A DNA stretch of 64,000 bases from NCBI GenBank assembly GCA_015501055.1, contig JADNYV010000034.1, positions 1 through 64,000 on the forward strand. The letters run 5' to 3'. Shown piece by piece: positions 45,039-57,096 of this stretch. Position 1 is the stretch's first letter, and each line of letters opens with the position of its first letter. The position numbers and the translations under genes are program-made. This DNA is from Mucidula mucida (Eukaryota > Basidiomycota > Agaricomycetes > Agaricales > Physalacriaceae). Below the pieces are notes generated by a model. The model saw nothing but the letters and a program-made list of their open reading frames with translations. It was not told the DNA's origin and did no database searches.

Positions 45039-45783
45039 GATCCCCATGCTGCCTGGATGGCATGCGAGGTTGCAGAACTTATACCAAATTTCCCCCCTTT
45101 CGTTCTAATATGTGTAGTATTACTTGTACTAAAGTGTTACGAGTACACTGTCTTTCAACGCCTCTACTTATGTTCTATATAATAGCCAAAATATATTCTC
45201 TTGGATTGTAACATTGGTGTGTCTCAAGTAGGAACGCGTTCGCGTGTCCGCCTGTGCGTCTCAATGTTTAGGCGCGCCGTAGTATTTCTGTTTGGCTCTT
45301 TGCCTGCCCTCAAATACTCCTTCGATGAAGTTGATAACCTTCTATGTGGCGCTCTCGAGCCCAGGTACCAATTCAAACTGCCGTCGGCAATTGCAACACT
45401 GCAGCAATCTGCAAAATCAGGTGATCGCTTCCGTCCATCGATGTCCCCCTGCCAACTGCTGCTAGTCGTCAACCGTTCAAACTCCTTGTTCTTATACTTG
45501 CTTCGCGGAAAGGGCATGTCTCTGAGTCACCTACAGAATCCACATAACATCCGGGGTCGAGACGGTAACCACCTGCATCCAGAATCGTCAAGGAAACATA
45601 TGCATCTGATGCAATTGAAATGCCGAGAGCGTCTTTCTCATCGCTCAGAAATAGACATACAAAGCCCTTAACTCTCACCATCACTAGGTGGCTCACTATC
45701 ATCGTCGCCAACCGTAACGCTTCCTTCCCCGCCGACGCGCTGCTTCTACTCTATTTCCTCCGCGCTAATCATCCGTGGAAATC
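45039..45783. other. Intergenic
   Basis: Open frames here are short and family-less; no supported gene. Confidence 0.45.
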
Positions 45784-46650
45784 ATGAATGGCACTCGCCG
45801 AGCTCCGCAGCACACCAAAAAGGACTCCAACGCTTTGCGCGCGTCCGTCTTTGACGTCTTCCTCGAGCTTGGGGCGCTAGATCAAAACAGCAAACTAGCT
45901 GAATGGATTCTCAGCGAGGAGACGGAAGAGGATTCGTCTGCATGTACTTCATCGGACTCCGTGTCCTTTGAAAGAACGTCCGTAGGCAGCAGATACCGGG
46001 AGCGATTCGACAGTTTCACTCTTCCTAAATTGGAGGATGATGTGCCACCACGTACGGCAGGGCGCTCAATGTCCAGGATTCCACGCTTCCTGAACCGTAT
46101 GCGGTCAAAGTCTAGACCTAAAAAGTCTGCGCCAGCGCCGGATCAGGCGTCGAAGGACGACGCTGATATCCCCAACCGCGCCATGCCAAAGAAGCACTCC
46201 ATACTCCGATTCAAATCCACCACGAATATCGGTCGAAAGGCGCGAGAGCAGGAGGCGCCGCCACCTGCACCAGCGATGGTCAGGGCGCAGAGCTACGGTC
46301 CCGACGAGCACTCAAAGCCTCAGCGGCAAGCATTGTTTAGATCCCAGTCGCAGCCTGGGCCGTCAGATGCCGTTTCGATGGATGAGGAGGAGTGGGAGGA
46401 ACTATCGCCCGTCTCCAGCGTCGAGCTCACTGTGACTTCGGAGTACAACACTTTCCTCCGTGGAGCGCCTTCACCCGAAGCAGACGTCACCGGCGAACGA
46501 AGTACCCATCTTTTCCGTTCGCTCTCAGGTGCTGTCCACTCTGGGAAAAGATTGACGGTTTTCCCGGTTCGTCGCACGCTGTCGCATCCAGAGCCACCCA
46601 GTAGCTTTCCGCCACTATCTCCGTCCCTGTCCACACCCCCTCCGAATTAA
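45784..46650 (+). CDS. Unrecognised Ser/Pro-rich basic protein
   Basis: A single open frame of 288 residues. A short helical N-terminal part (ASVFDVFLELGALDQNSKLAEWIL) is followed by disordered Ser-, Pro- and Arg-rich sequence with basic clusters (NRMRSKSRPKKS, PKKHSILRFKS). An acidic patch MDEEEWEELSPVSS is followed by RTLSHPEPPSS at the C-terminus. Many RxxS sites suggest kinase targets. There is no membrane helix or signal peptide. I do not recognise a family; the length and codon use support a real gene. Confidence 0.65.
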   Translation: MNGTRRAPQHTKKDSNALRASVFDVFLELGALDQNSKLAEWILSEETEEDSSACTSSDSVSFERTSVGSRYRERFDSFTLPKLEDDVPPRTAGRSMSRIPRFLNRMRSKSRPKKSAPAPDQASKDDADIPNRAMPKKHSILRFKSTTNIGRKAREQEAPPPAPAMVRAQSYGPDEHSKPQRQALFRSQSQPGPSDAVSMDEEEWEELSPVSSVELTVTSEYNTFLRGAPSPEADVTGERSTHLFRSLSGAVHSGKRLTVFPVRRTLSHPEPPSSFPPLSPSLSTPPPN

Positions 46651-48009
46651 TTAATCGACACTCATTATTTCTCCTTTGGCGCTACCTGTTCTTCTTCTTG
46701 GTACTTGTAGGTTATGAACCGAACCTTCACATCCCGTTCTTTATTGTTGGTACTTATGGTACACTACTCCTCCGCTTGCCGTTAAGGCAACTCTTACCAA
46801 GACATTAGATGTATAGTGTAACTAGACAATCGACAGGACGATGTACAATTGTTACTAGTTATCGATTCGAGATCGCATCTCCAAACAGTTGGTCTCTTCC
46901 TCCTCCTATCAACCTGTTTGACGTAGTCGACCGATTTGAAGTTAAAGTCATTGTCTCCATCGTAAAATTCATTTCTTAGCTTCAATTTCAGATCCCGCCT
47001 GCCAAAGCGGTACTATTCTCCTTGTTGTTCTACAGACCACGAAATTTTGATGATTCTCGTGTGTGGCAAAGTTCGGGCCCGGGGCGCCCATCGTGACTTG
47101 CTCTTTATGCTGACCATGATGTGCGGTAACGAGGGGATAAGTGGTCTTGCGATTGGTGAAATTTCCGGTCACCAGAAAGCGAAGTGTTCGGCTGGAGATG
47201 GTATAGAAGGATTCGTGGACGGCAGCTGGAAGTTCGTTGGGAATTTCTGCTTTGAGCAGAACGGGTGTCGTAGCCGCCTCCAATTGGCACTAGAAGGGCC
47301 AGGTCGAAGGGTTTGATAAATTGTCGTCTTCACTACGAGCGGCACAGACAAACTGAAGACAGCTAAGCGATGATATCGCACCCCAGGAATTTGCACACAT
47401 TAGAGAACACTAGCAGATGTACTGAACGCGATGCGTGTACGTCAGTGTTCATTTGGAGAGCGTCAGATACATATCATTACCATAGGTACTGGCTTTGAAG
47501 TTAAGCAGCACATTCATATTTGAACAGAAGTCTTCCTTGTTGCCATCTGGCAGACTCCAGTACTGAAAAGAGCAGAACAACTTCGTCTTTGCTCGTCCAG
47601 CTTAGCGTGATGCAAGCCCCCAAACCAGTCTAGGAAGTCCCAGCATGGAGTTTACTATCCAAATCGTTGCTTAAAATCGCCTAACCCGTTTTCATTATTG
47701 AATTTAATCGCTCCAGCGCAGCCTCGGAAGAAGCCAATCAGCAGCCTGCCAAACACGGTCGGCATTGCGGCGGGCGCTGCTGAACTGTGTTGAACCACCA
47801 TCATCGCGACGTGTCATACCAATGCTGACGTTTTTACACTGTGAAAAGTTTGTAAACATACAGTATTATATGCGTAATGCTAACCGATGCACAGATTTCA
47901 TATTCAGCCTCCCAACCAGTTCGCTTGACTTGTGTAAGCATGAGATCATCATACTTGTTCTGATACGCGTTCTAACCGTTCAGCACAACAGTTTCTCGCT
48001 ACTGTTAGA
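46651..48009. other. Intergenic
   Basis: No supported gene in 1.36 kb. A minus-strand open frame at 46969-47283 was considered and left out. Confidence 0.45.
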
Positions 48010-49076
48010 ATGCAAGGGCTATGTCTCCTCTTACTCCTTGGCCGAATTGGTCAAACTTACGCGTCGTGGGGGGATAAGAACAAGATCTTCGTAAACTGTC
48101 TGACGCGTTGCGAAGAAGTTCAATGTGATCCTTCCATAGCACAGCCCCTGCCCTTGCTACTCCGTCTGACCTACTGGACCTGCTCGGACGACTGCAAGTA
48201 CCGATGCATGCATGCCACTACCACGCGTGAAGTAGAAATGGGCCTGGCAGTTAAACAATATTACGGCAAGTGGCCGTTTTGGCGCATGGGTGGAATACAA
48301 GAGCCAGCTTCCGTCGCGTTCTCTTTGTTCAATCTTTGGACTCATGTCCGCGGACTGGCCAGGATACGCAGAGACGTCCCCGACGGTCATCCAATGAAAT
48401 TGTATTATGTTCTATGGGCGTTGCGAGTATGAATACATGGGTCTGGTCATCTGTGTTTCATACGCGAGGTAGATGTCAAATCGGTTCAAACTGCATCGTG
48501 CTAAACAATCATACAGACACATCGGCAACGGAGAAATTGGATTACTTTTCGGCTGCTCTCACCATTCTATGCGCATTATACTTCACAGTCATCCGACTTT
48601 TCCATTTATATCCCTCGTCGCGGTCACAGTTGACTTTGACACATTCCACACCAAAAGGGAACAGCAACTCCATTAGAAGACTCTGGTCATTCATTTGTGT
48701 TGTGACATTTATCTGCCATGTGTCGTATCTCACCTATCTGCCGGCCTTTGACTACTTCTACAACATTGTGTTCAACGCGGTATTGGGGCTTACGCACAAT
48801 ATCCTATGGCTCTCATACTCCCTTCCCTTTGGTCCTCTGAGGCGGTTTCCGGGCCGCCCCAAGTCATATCGGCCGACTTTCGTTAAAAAAGCGGGCATCC
48901 TGGTTGGCTGCATGACGGCCGCAACTGCTCTGGAACTATTCGACTTCCCTGCTTTGGGTCGCGTCGTCGATGCTCATTCGCTATGGCATCTCTCTACCGC
49001 GTTCATTGCACCGCATTGGTACCGATTTCTGGTAGAAGACTGTAGAGACGAGAGTTGGTATGATCAGCGGGTGTAG
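48010..49076 (+). CDS. PER1: PER1/PGAP3 GPI-anchor lipid-remodelling protein, one-base frameshift
   Basis: Two exons (48010-48468 and 48517-49076). A signal peptide precedes the Cys-rich luminal part (FVNCLTRCEEVQC, TYWTCSDDCKYRCMHATT). The family signature is YYGKWPFWRMGGIQEPASVA, then LFNLWTH. The rest is multi-helical with FHTRDTSATEKLDYFSA, LTYLPAFDYFYN and the C-terminal HSLWHLSTAFIAPHWYRF. PER1 acts in the ER to remove an unsaturated acyl chain from GPI anchors. Between LWAL and SMNTWVWSS, at 48423-48424, one base is missing (TTG then CG AGT ATG), which ends the frame at once. No intron fits. It is a recent null or an assembly error. Confidence 0.88.
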
Positions 49077-49507
49077 CGTCGGCTGTAAGTCATAGTGCAT
49101 CAGCTGGACGTCGATCTGACTTTTTTCAGTAGCCGAGACTATGTAACATTGATTTTCAGGTGTACCACGTTGATGAAGATCGCGACTAGAATGCATGAGG
49201 CGTATTTTCGGATCGTGTTCAGCTGACATGCGGTCCTTTGGATGAGAACAATAACTCTAAATATGGTTCTGAACAGTATCAATACTGAAAGAGGAAATGA
49301 TCAACACAGAGCTGGTGACCATTTTAGGTATGAACTTCTCTCGCATGGGTGACCATGGTAAGTTTCCGGATGTGCAAGGAAACACAGGTGATGCTCTTAG
49401 GAGCGGACCGCCTACCACCGGATCGCTAACATGCTTTCGGGTGCTTTGGCGATTAACAGTATAAAGTGAGAGGCTATGTGCAGCAGACTCTAACATCCAC
49501 TCTGAAG
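49077..49507. other. Intergenic
   Basis: Nothing recognised between PER1 and GH12. Confidence 0.5.
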
Positions 49508-50800
49508 ATGTTCATCGCTAGCTTTGCCATCGTTTTGGCTTCTGTAATTGTTTCTCTGTATGCTGCTCCTCTCTCTGGTAATTCGTCAACCGTTCTCGAA
49601 AGACGCGGAGCCGTTTTGAGTGGACAGTTTGACACTGAATCCGAGGTTCGTCGAGTTCTATCCAAAATCCTGAACGCTAACAGGAGGTCTGACGATTAAC
49701 AGATTAACGGGTGAGTGCAGCTTCGTCGAGGCTTGTGGGCACGTTGTAACCTGTCGCAGACGCTTTATCCTTGAGAACAATCTCTGGGGTATGGGTTCGG
49801 CCACCAGCGGTAAGTATCATAATGTGAGATGCCGTACATGTACCATATGGATATTGCCCCAGGATCCCAAAATTCACAAGTGACAGCTACCAATGGGAAC
49901 TCGGTATCCTGGTACACCTCCTATACTTGGCAAGGTAAGATCTTGAAGGTACTCGAGTTGCAGATTCCTATTGACTTGTCTTGTAGGGGCACCTTCTCAG
50001 GTCAAGAGTTGTAAGTAGTCCTGTTATCTCGTATATGTGACTTATCTTGTTTCCTGAAGATTCGAATCTCGATTTGAGGACCGGTCTTGGGAAACGCATC
50101 TCAGCTATCACGTCGATCCCTGCAATGTGGTCGTGGACCTACAGTACCGCTTCGTCCGACCTTGTTGCTGATGTTTCTTACGACCTCTGGCTCTCGAACA
50201 CGGCCGGAACTGGTGGTGCTTCGACCTCGTCCACCTTCGAGATGTAGGTCTCGAAATTCATTTCTAGTATCGTGCGACTCATTGCTATCAGTATGATTTG
50301 GTTGAGCACCCGTGGAGGGTAAATACGCTCTCGAGACATCGGTTTTCGATAACTGAACATGGTTTATAGGGCAGGACCAGCAGGTTCACAAATCAACACT
50401 ATTTCGTACGGTCTTAAAACTCGTTCTGGGTATACTCTATTTTGACCACATTCACAGTATCAATGGCGTATCGTGGCATCTTTTTAAGGGTACCGTCTCT
50501 ACCTGGACTGTCTTCTCATTCGTGGCGCCGTCTGAGATAACAAATTTAACCAAGACCTGAAACCTTTCCTTAGTAAGTTTTAGTACGAATCCCACGTTCA
50601 TTAGAATTGACTGCGCATCCAGCGTATCTTACGTCGAATCAAGGAGTGTCGTCTTCTCAGTTCCTCGTGCAAGCCCAAGGTGGGACAGAACCGTTCATCG
50701 GTGAGCGTTGGCAGTGCTGATCGCAGTAGCTTCATCTAACGCACGTCGTAAAGGCACCGCTAGGCTCACGTCTAATTCGTATGCTCTTGCCATTAACTGA
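49508..50800 (+). CDS. GH12 endo-beta-1,4-glucanase/xyloglucanase, one-base frameshift
   Basis: A secretion signal (MFIASFAIVLASVIVSLYAA) is followed by a short propeptide and SGQFDTESE. A micro-exon ATTAACGG (49703-49710) joins to RFILENNLWGMG, the GH12 N-terminal motif. Then come VSWYTSYTWQG, ADVSYDLWLS and FEIMIWLSTRGGAGP with the nucleophile Glu. SSSQFLVQAQGGTEPFIG carries the acid/base Glu, and the stop is at 50800. The enzyme cleaves internal beta-1,4 bonds in cellulose or xyloglucan outside the cell. At about 50538 (after FVAPSEI) a single base is missing: the following frame NKFNQDLKPFL is one step off. Both catalytic residues remain encoded. Confidence 0.85.
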
Positions 50801-51195
50801 TCGTGTGAAGGGCATTGACGGAGGCATCCGCCCATGCCACGGATTTCTGACTGATTTAGGGCATATATGTCGTGTATAGTAAAGCCTGATACGAAACTAT
50901 CCGAACTTCCGACGTTTCAATGAGTAATAGTTTACTAGTCTGACGCTTCTTTTTTATGACGAAAGAGTGCTATGTTGCAAGGAAAAGCGACTTTTCACGT
51001 TGATTTCGAAGCAACGAGCTGTACAGTGTATATGGATGCACTTTGCCACCGTCGCTCCGAAAGCGGCTCCGGTTCCGACGCCGATCGCGAAAATCGTTTG
51101 CTTCAAATTGTCAAGTTTCATCAGTATCATGTTCCCTGCCATAAGTACTGCGGATATAGCGCATCTCTGCTTCCTACAGCCACCACGAACGCGCC
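50801..51195. other. Intergenic
   Basis: A 62-codon minus-strand frame (50954-51142) with a Gly-rich helix was seen but is too weak to call. Confidence 0.4.
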
Positions 51196-54100
51196 ATGAT
51201 ACTACCCAGTGGCGAACATGACCCCGACAGCAAATCCAACGTGCTCTTCAACGACGTCGACGCGTCGACCAATTTCCGTTCCGCAGAGATTCCTACCCCT
51301 TTACTGGAGGAAGCTGTAGATGGTGAGCAGATTGCCCTTCAAAAGTATGAATTACTTATTGACCGGTGCTGTAGATACAGTCTTGGGGCATTGTAGCGTT
51401 AGCGGAGAAGGATTAGCGTCCTCGGCATCCATAACGAGGGATGGTCGCATCAACGTCGAACTAGAATTCAAGGCGAAAGTCCCTAATCTTCCTCGCGTTG
51501 AAGAGGACAGCGGGGAAGACCAGACCGCCCGAAAGTTCACTCCCTCAGAGTTTCCGAAGATGAACATTGTGATTATGATTGTCGGGAGTCGCGGTACGCG
51601 TTTTTATTCCTGTACTCTTGTCTACAGCAGTGTTCATTTTCTATTAGGGGACGTTCAACCATATGTTGCACTGGGGCGGCGCCTCTGCGCCGACGGCCAT
51701 CGTGTTCGCCTTGCAACCCACGAAACGTTTCGATCATTCGTTTGCGACAATGGTTTGGAGTTCTTCGACATTGGCGGCAATCCGCAGGATTTAATGAGCT
51801 ACATGGTGAAAAGTACAGTGCCTCTGTTGTTGCGCGTATCTCATACTGACAACCTTCTTACCCAAGATCCTGGGCTGATGCCAGGTATCGATTCTCTTAC
51901 CAATGGCGACATCAAGCGGAAGAGACAGATGCTATCGGAAGTAAGGCTGGCTTGTTGGACAGATATCGTTGAGCTAACGCTGTTGTTATGATAGATGATC
52001 AAAGGATGCTGGGACTCCTGCTACTCCCCGTGTCCAATCACGGGAAAACCTTTTGTTGCCGACGCAATTATCTCCAATCCACCTGCCTTTGCACATGTTC
52101 ACTGCGCGGAGGCGATGAAGATTCCGTTATTGATGTCGTTCAGTAAGTCAATTCATTTGAACTGCAGAACCATGTTAACAATAGTCCTCTCAAGCAATGC
52201 CCTGGTATCGATTGTTAGAACGCGTCAAATAAACGTATTACTGATAGGTATCTACTAGGAGCCCTACCGCTTCGTTTCCTCATCCACTGGTCAATATCAA
52301 CAAGTCCAACGCCGACAGAGGTTTGACCAACTTCTTGACATACCATCTTGCGGAGCTGTTGACATGGCAAGGGTACGTTGTCTTTCTCCTGCCGACGGTT
52401 ATTCTTATCGAATCGACAGACTTGGGGATATCATCAACAAGTTTCGCATGGAAACGTTGGGATTGTCGCCACTTTCCATCAAGTCTGGTCCCGGGATACT
52501 CGATAGCCTTCGGATACCTTGGACCTATTGCATGAGCCCGGCGCTTGTCCCGAAGCCGGCTGATTGGCTTCAACATATCGGTCTGTACCTCTGAGACGAA
52601 AGTTATAATGCTCAACAGCGTTATTCCATAGATGTAACCGGCTTCTACTTCTTGGATCTCGCCACGAACTATACGCCACCTTCAGACCTTGCCCAGTTCT
52701 TAGAGGCTGGTCCACCCCCAATATATATTGGCTTTGGATCCGTCGTCGTTGATGATCCTGAAGCAATGACACGTTTGTTGAATCGATTGACGCGCATCCA
52801 CCGACTCACCTCTCGGTAGATACTATATTCGAGGCTACACGTCAAGCCGGAGTCCGTGCTCTAGTATCAGCTGGATGGGTGAGTGATTCCAACGTTTTCT
52901 ATGTCCTTCTCGTACAAACAAGCACATAGGGCGGTCTCGGCGGCAATGCTGTACCACCCACATTTTCATCTTGGGCAACATTCCACATGATTGGCTCTTC
53001 GCCGAAGGACGTGTGGCAGCGGTTGTGCACCACGGCGGCGCGGGTACTACGTCCGCTGGTCTGTCAAAGGGCTTGCCGACTGTCGTAGTTCCTTTCTTCG
53101 GCGACCAAGGCTTCTGGGGTAGCATGATCGAAAAGGCGGGTGCAGGCCCTAAGCCGATAAAGCCCAAGCAACTCGATGTGGACAGGTTGAAGGAAGCCAT
53201 TGCCTTTGTAATGAGCCCGTCCGCAAAGGACGCCGCTCAGCGGATGGCTGATCAGATTCGCAGTGAGAACGGAGTGGATAGAGGCGCTTCGAGTTTCTAT
53301 CGGCATTTACCGCTGGAGAATATGAAGTGTAGTCTTGTTCCCTCTCGAATAGCTGTTTGGTGGTCAGAAAAACACGTATGTGTTCTGGTGCATTCGCGAA
53401 CCACTGACTGACTTTGTCTTCTTAGTCCTTGCGCCTTAGTAGCTTTGCTGCCATAACACTCGCTGAAGCCGGTCAAATCAATATGGCAGACCTCAAGCTT
53501 ATCGGTAAGACTTGGTCGACTCCTGATGTCCTGTTCACATATCCAGTCTGCAGAGACGAGAGCCTACGACACACACACGGAAGCTTCGGATCCCTTCTCT
53601 GGCGCCAGTGCCGCATTGTTTTGGACGCTAACACATTATTCTGCAGCAGTGGCTGAGATTTTGTAGTACGTCAAGGATGCCCTACCGTTGTCGGGTCTTA
53701 GCTAACGCTTTGACTACTCAGTTCACCAATGTCCGGTCTGTCACGCACAGCCGCTGCTCTTCCTGATGGTGCGCCTTCTGGTTCTATCAGAGCCTGATTT
53801 ACTGATTCATGGAATCATTGTAGGCGTTGTCAAGGTTTTCAATGGAGTGTATGAAGGATTTCATAACGCTCCTAGCCTCTATGGATCTGAGGTCCGCAAA
53901 GCGAAAAAGATCACCGGTACGAGCAGTGGGTTCAAAGAGGGAGGCAAGGTGCGTTTGAACTGCGCACGTCTGAACGATTCTCCCAATGGTGTAGGCCTTC
54001 TGCTATGGCATATATGATGGTATAACTGGGCTTGTGACGGAACCGCTACGAGGTGCGAAGGAGGAAGGTGCAGTTGGTGCTCTTAAAGGCTCAGCTCGCA

Positions 54101-55174
54101 GCAGTACGTTACTTCTTTCTTTTCCGCTTACAGTCTTGATGTCCATTTACAGTGTTTGATCTCGCTATGAAACCGGTGGCGGGCACGTTCGCACTCGTTG
54201 CTAATCCAATGCAGGGAGCATGGACAAGCGTCAAACTTAGTGCTGCCCGGAAAGCTGCGGACGCTCGACGTAAAACGCGCTTGCAGCTGGGAACTGAAGA
54301 GGTGAAAGCAAGCACATCAGAGGAGCGATGGATGATCATCAAAGGGTTCAATGCGTGTATAACGGCGCATATACAACGACAGAAGGCCGATAAGGAGAAG
54401 GCCAAGGCGGACAAAGACGACCGGGAGAAACGCAAGGCGGAGAGGGAGGCGGAGAAGGATAGGGTGAGAGCAGAGAGGCAGAGAATGAAAGCGCAGAGGG
54501 AAGCAGAAAGGGAGGCAGGAAAGGAGCTATCGGGGAATGGAAAAGGCAAGTTGCAGAAACAGAGGCCCACATCGGATTTTCTCGCAACGCCCTTGCATTC
54601 GGAGTCCACATTAACGTTGGTGTCTTCCACGTCCCCAGAAAGTCCAGCCTCTAGTCAGCGATCAGGTATTGTCGGCAGATTGAGGAAAAGCAGGGGTTCT
54701 TCTGAATCCTCAAATCTGTCTCCGAGGAGTTCACTGGGACCTCCACTGTCTAGATACCCAACTTCGGAGCGCGATCAGTTTCACGCCAGGGATTCGGTGG
54801 CAGAGCCGGGACCAAGCGACTCTACACGTTTCTCCACCGGTTCATATTTTCCACCAACGACAAGGCCATCTACACCCTCATATACTACGCTGACCCCGTC
54901 AACATCGCTTTCTTACACCACGTTGACCCCGTCAACATCGCTCTCTTATACCACGCTCACGTCTTCGTCGTCGCTCTCTCGCACCACAGCGCCCTCGTCT
55001 GATGCCGATTGGGATGCGGCATCGCTTTGGGATGAACCTCCTTCGCCGAGGTCCAGTCGGCAGTCTTTTCAGACTATATTGCCCCTGTATTCGCCAATGA
55101 TGTCCGAGCCGTTGGAAGAGGTACAACGACGTGTGCACTTGGCAGAACAGCGGGGGTACGCGTTCGCATCGTGA
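51196..55174 (+). CDS. Sterol-glucosyltransferase-like GT1 protein with long C-terminal tail, one-base frameshift
   Basis: At least 13 exons. After an N-terminal leader, the acceptor-binding half starts with [19 protein letters not shown] and continues through [36 protein letters not shown] and [13 protein letters not shown]. The UDP-sugar half has [36 protein letters not shown] and [11 protein letters not shown]. This is the ATG26/UGT80 plan, which glucosylates sterols with UDP-glucose at membranes. The tail ([28 protein letters not shown] or [11 protein letters not shown]) resembles fungal UGT tails and ends in a coiled-coil and Ser/Thr-rich region. At about 52956-52960, in GTACCACCCACATT, one C is missing before [11 protein letters not shown]; everything else joins in frame. 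Confidence 0.85.
54881..54979 (+). repeat. Three 33-bp tandem repeats inside the glucosyltransferase tail
   Basis: Units at 54881-54913, 54914-54946 and 54947-54979 encode [11 protein letters not shown] twice and [11 protein letters not shown] once. Confidence 0.9.
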
Positions 55175-55540
55175 TACCTGAATGGTACAGTAGATTAGAG
55201 TTATATTCAGTGTATGTAAAGTACTACACTCATGTTGCAATCGCTCCTACTTGTAGTCTTGTACTTCAGTTGTCGCAATGTTTGAGAAGACAGCCTGTCA
55301 GGAGCCGAGATTGGTACATATACACTCAGAGTAAGAAATATTTTGTCAATCATTTTCTACCTGAGATCTTTGATTCTGCCAAACCATTTGCTAGCTGCTA
55401 AATAAGCCGGTGATTTGGACTGTAATATCCAGACGGGTAGGTAAATAACAGTTATTCACCCTCGCCGCTCGAGCCTCGAAGTCTGGAGACGCTGAGCGTC
55501 TACAGTAACTTGGACACGGAGAAGAAAAATGGGGGAATCA
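55175..55540. other. Intergenic
   Basis: Nothing recognised between the glucosyltransferase and the tRNA gene. Confidence 0.5.
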
Positions 55541-55626
55541 TGGCCAACGTGGGGATCGAACCCAAGACCTTCGCGTCAATACCTATTGTATTAGCACGAC
55601 GCTCTAACCAGCTGAGCTAGTCGGCC
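55541..55626 (-). tRNA. tRNA-Ile (AAT), intron-containing
   Basis: The exons are identical to those of the three other copies. The intron is 12 nt (55577-55588). No MITE lies nearby. Confidence 0.95.
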
Positions 55627-55895
55627 ATGGGCTTCAACTTGAATGCGCCACACTTGAGCTCTCAAACTCTATGGTTCTTTCCTACCTAGCAAAACGTCGA
55701 CGTCAAAACGACAGGCAGAAATCACGCCACCTCACCGACACATCGCCACCAAGTTTGAAATAATTGCTGATCGAGCAGGATCACTGTTCGATCGCGTTTT
55801 TCCTCTGGAGATCTGACAACGTGACTCGAACGCACTTTGCTCAGCCTGTTAGCACCAAGGAACGAAGCTTTCGCGTCTTCTTTCTGAATCTAGAA

Positions 55896-56941
55896 ATGGC
55901 CGCTAATTTTGTCAAAACTGGCAAGAAAATCATAGCTATAGGCAGAAATTACCATGCTCGTATGTCCAACCTGTTCACAAGAGCCAATATCTGTTCAATT
56001 GCAATCCAGATATTGCTGAGATGAAGAGTGTTACGAGCGCTGAGCCATGGTTCTTCCTCAAGCCTACCACGTCTTATCTCCAGAACGGCGGAACGGTCGA
56101 GATCCAAAAGGCGTTGATATGCATCACGAAGTCGAGCTTGGTGTAGTCATTGGTCGTGGCGGCAAGAACATCTCGCCTGGCAATGCCATGTCTCGTAGGT
56201 CTGCGCCTCCTTCCAGTTGACACTACCTATATTGTACAGATGTCGCTGGATATGCGCTGGGAATCGATATGTAAGTGTGATCTAACTATGCAGAATATGC
56301 ATCACCAAATATACAGGACGGCGCGTAATTATCAGGCCCAAGTCAAAACCAAGTCCCTTCCATGGACATCGCCAAAAGGTTTCGACACGTTCTGTCCTAT
56401 ATCCTCGTTTATCCCAAAGGAGAAGATCGAGAATCCTCACGATCTCACGTTATGGATAGAGGTACGCTGATACCCAACTCGGCTGCGTGACAATGTCGAA
56501 CGATGCGTCTTACTTAGATCAACGGCGTCACAAAGCAGCGCGGGTCAACTGCTGATATGATGTACAGTTCCCAATCATTTCTCAGATCTACGGAGATGAA
56601 TTTCATCACATAGTTTCAGCATACCTCGTCTTATCGAGCACTGTTCGAGTATCATGACTCTGGAGGTATGCCGTCCTTCACTGTGAAGTGCACAGAATTT
56701 CGTACTGATTACCCTTACTACCAGGAAGGCGATCTCATCCTGACAGGTAGCTGGGTTTTATATCTCCCCTTTTCTTAACTAAACTATGTTCTAGGAACCC
56801 CATCTGGGGTGAGTAGCATCGTGCACGGCGATAAGATTGTTGCTGGATTGGAGACCAAGCAGGGTGAAGAACTTGCGCGCTGGGAAGGAAACGCTGCCGA
56901 CAGACAAGGCGGATATAGTTTCTCCTTGTGAGATAATCATG
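55896..56941 (+). CDS. FAHD1: FAHD1-type fumarylacetoacetate hydrolase family protein, one-base frameshift
   Basis: Exons join as IIAIGRNYHAHIAEMKS, PWFFLKPTTSYL, MHHEVELGVVIGRGGKNI (metal-binding Glu pair), HVAGYALGIDMTARNYQ, LPWTSPKGFDTFCPIS, FIPKEKIENPHDLTLWIE, INGVTKQRGSTADMIFSIP, EEGDLILTGTPSGV and the C-terminus. This is the FAHD1 acylpyruvase/oxaloacetate decarboxylase family, usually mitochondrial and Mg-dependent. About 220 residues is normal. In GAGATCCAAAAGGC near 56104-56108 one base is missing (EIPKGVDMHH expected), which breaks the frame. All other splices keep it. No clear transit peptide is visible. Confidence 0.85.
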
Positions 56942-57096
56942 GCTTCTGAGCGGGAGTTCAGTGAACTCTCATCGAACTTGACTTCAGCCTTGTACTAACT
57001 TCAAGATAAGTAGAGTAGCACGCTCTTCGCCCTTCGCAAAGTAGATACTCAGATATGTTTATGTCATAACAAGTACATGTTGTAAACGAAACAAAT

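Noticed and set aside
46969..47283. 104-codon minus-strand frame
   Set aside because: Plausible composition but no motif, no convincing start context and no matching exon.
52780..52850. Apparent frameshift after PEAMTR in the glucosyltransferase
   Set aside because: A GT-AG intron (GTTTGT to CGGTAG) restores the frame cleanly into [15 protein letters not shown].
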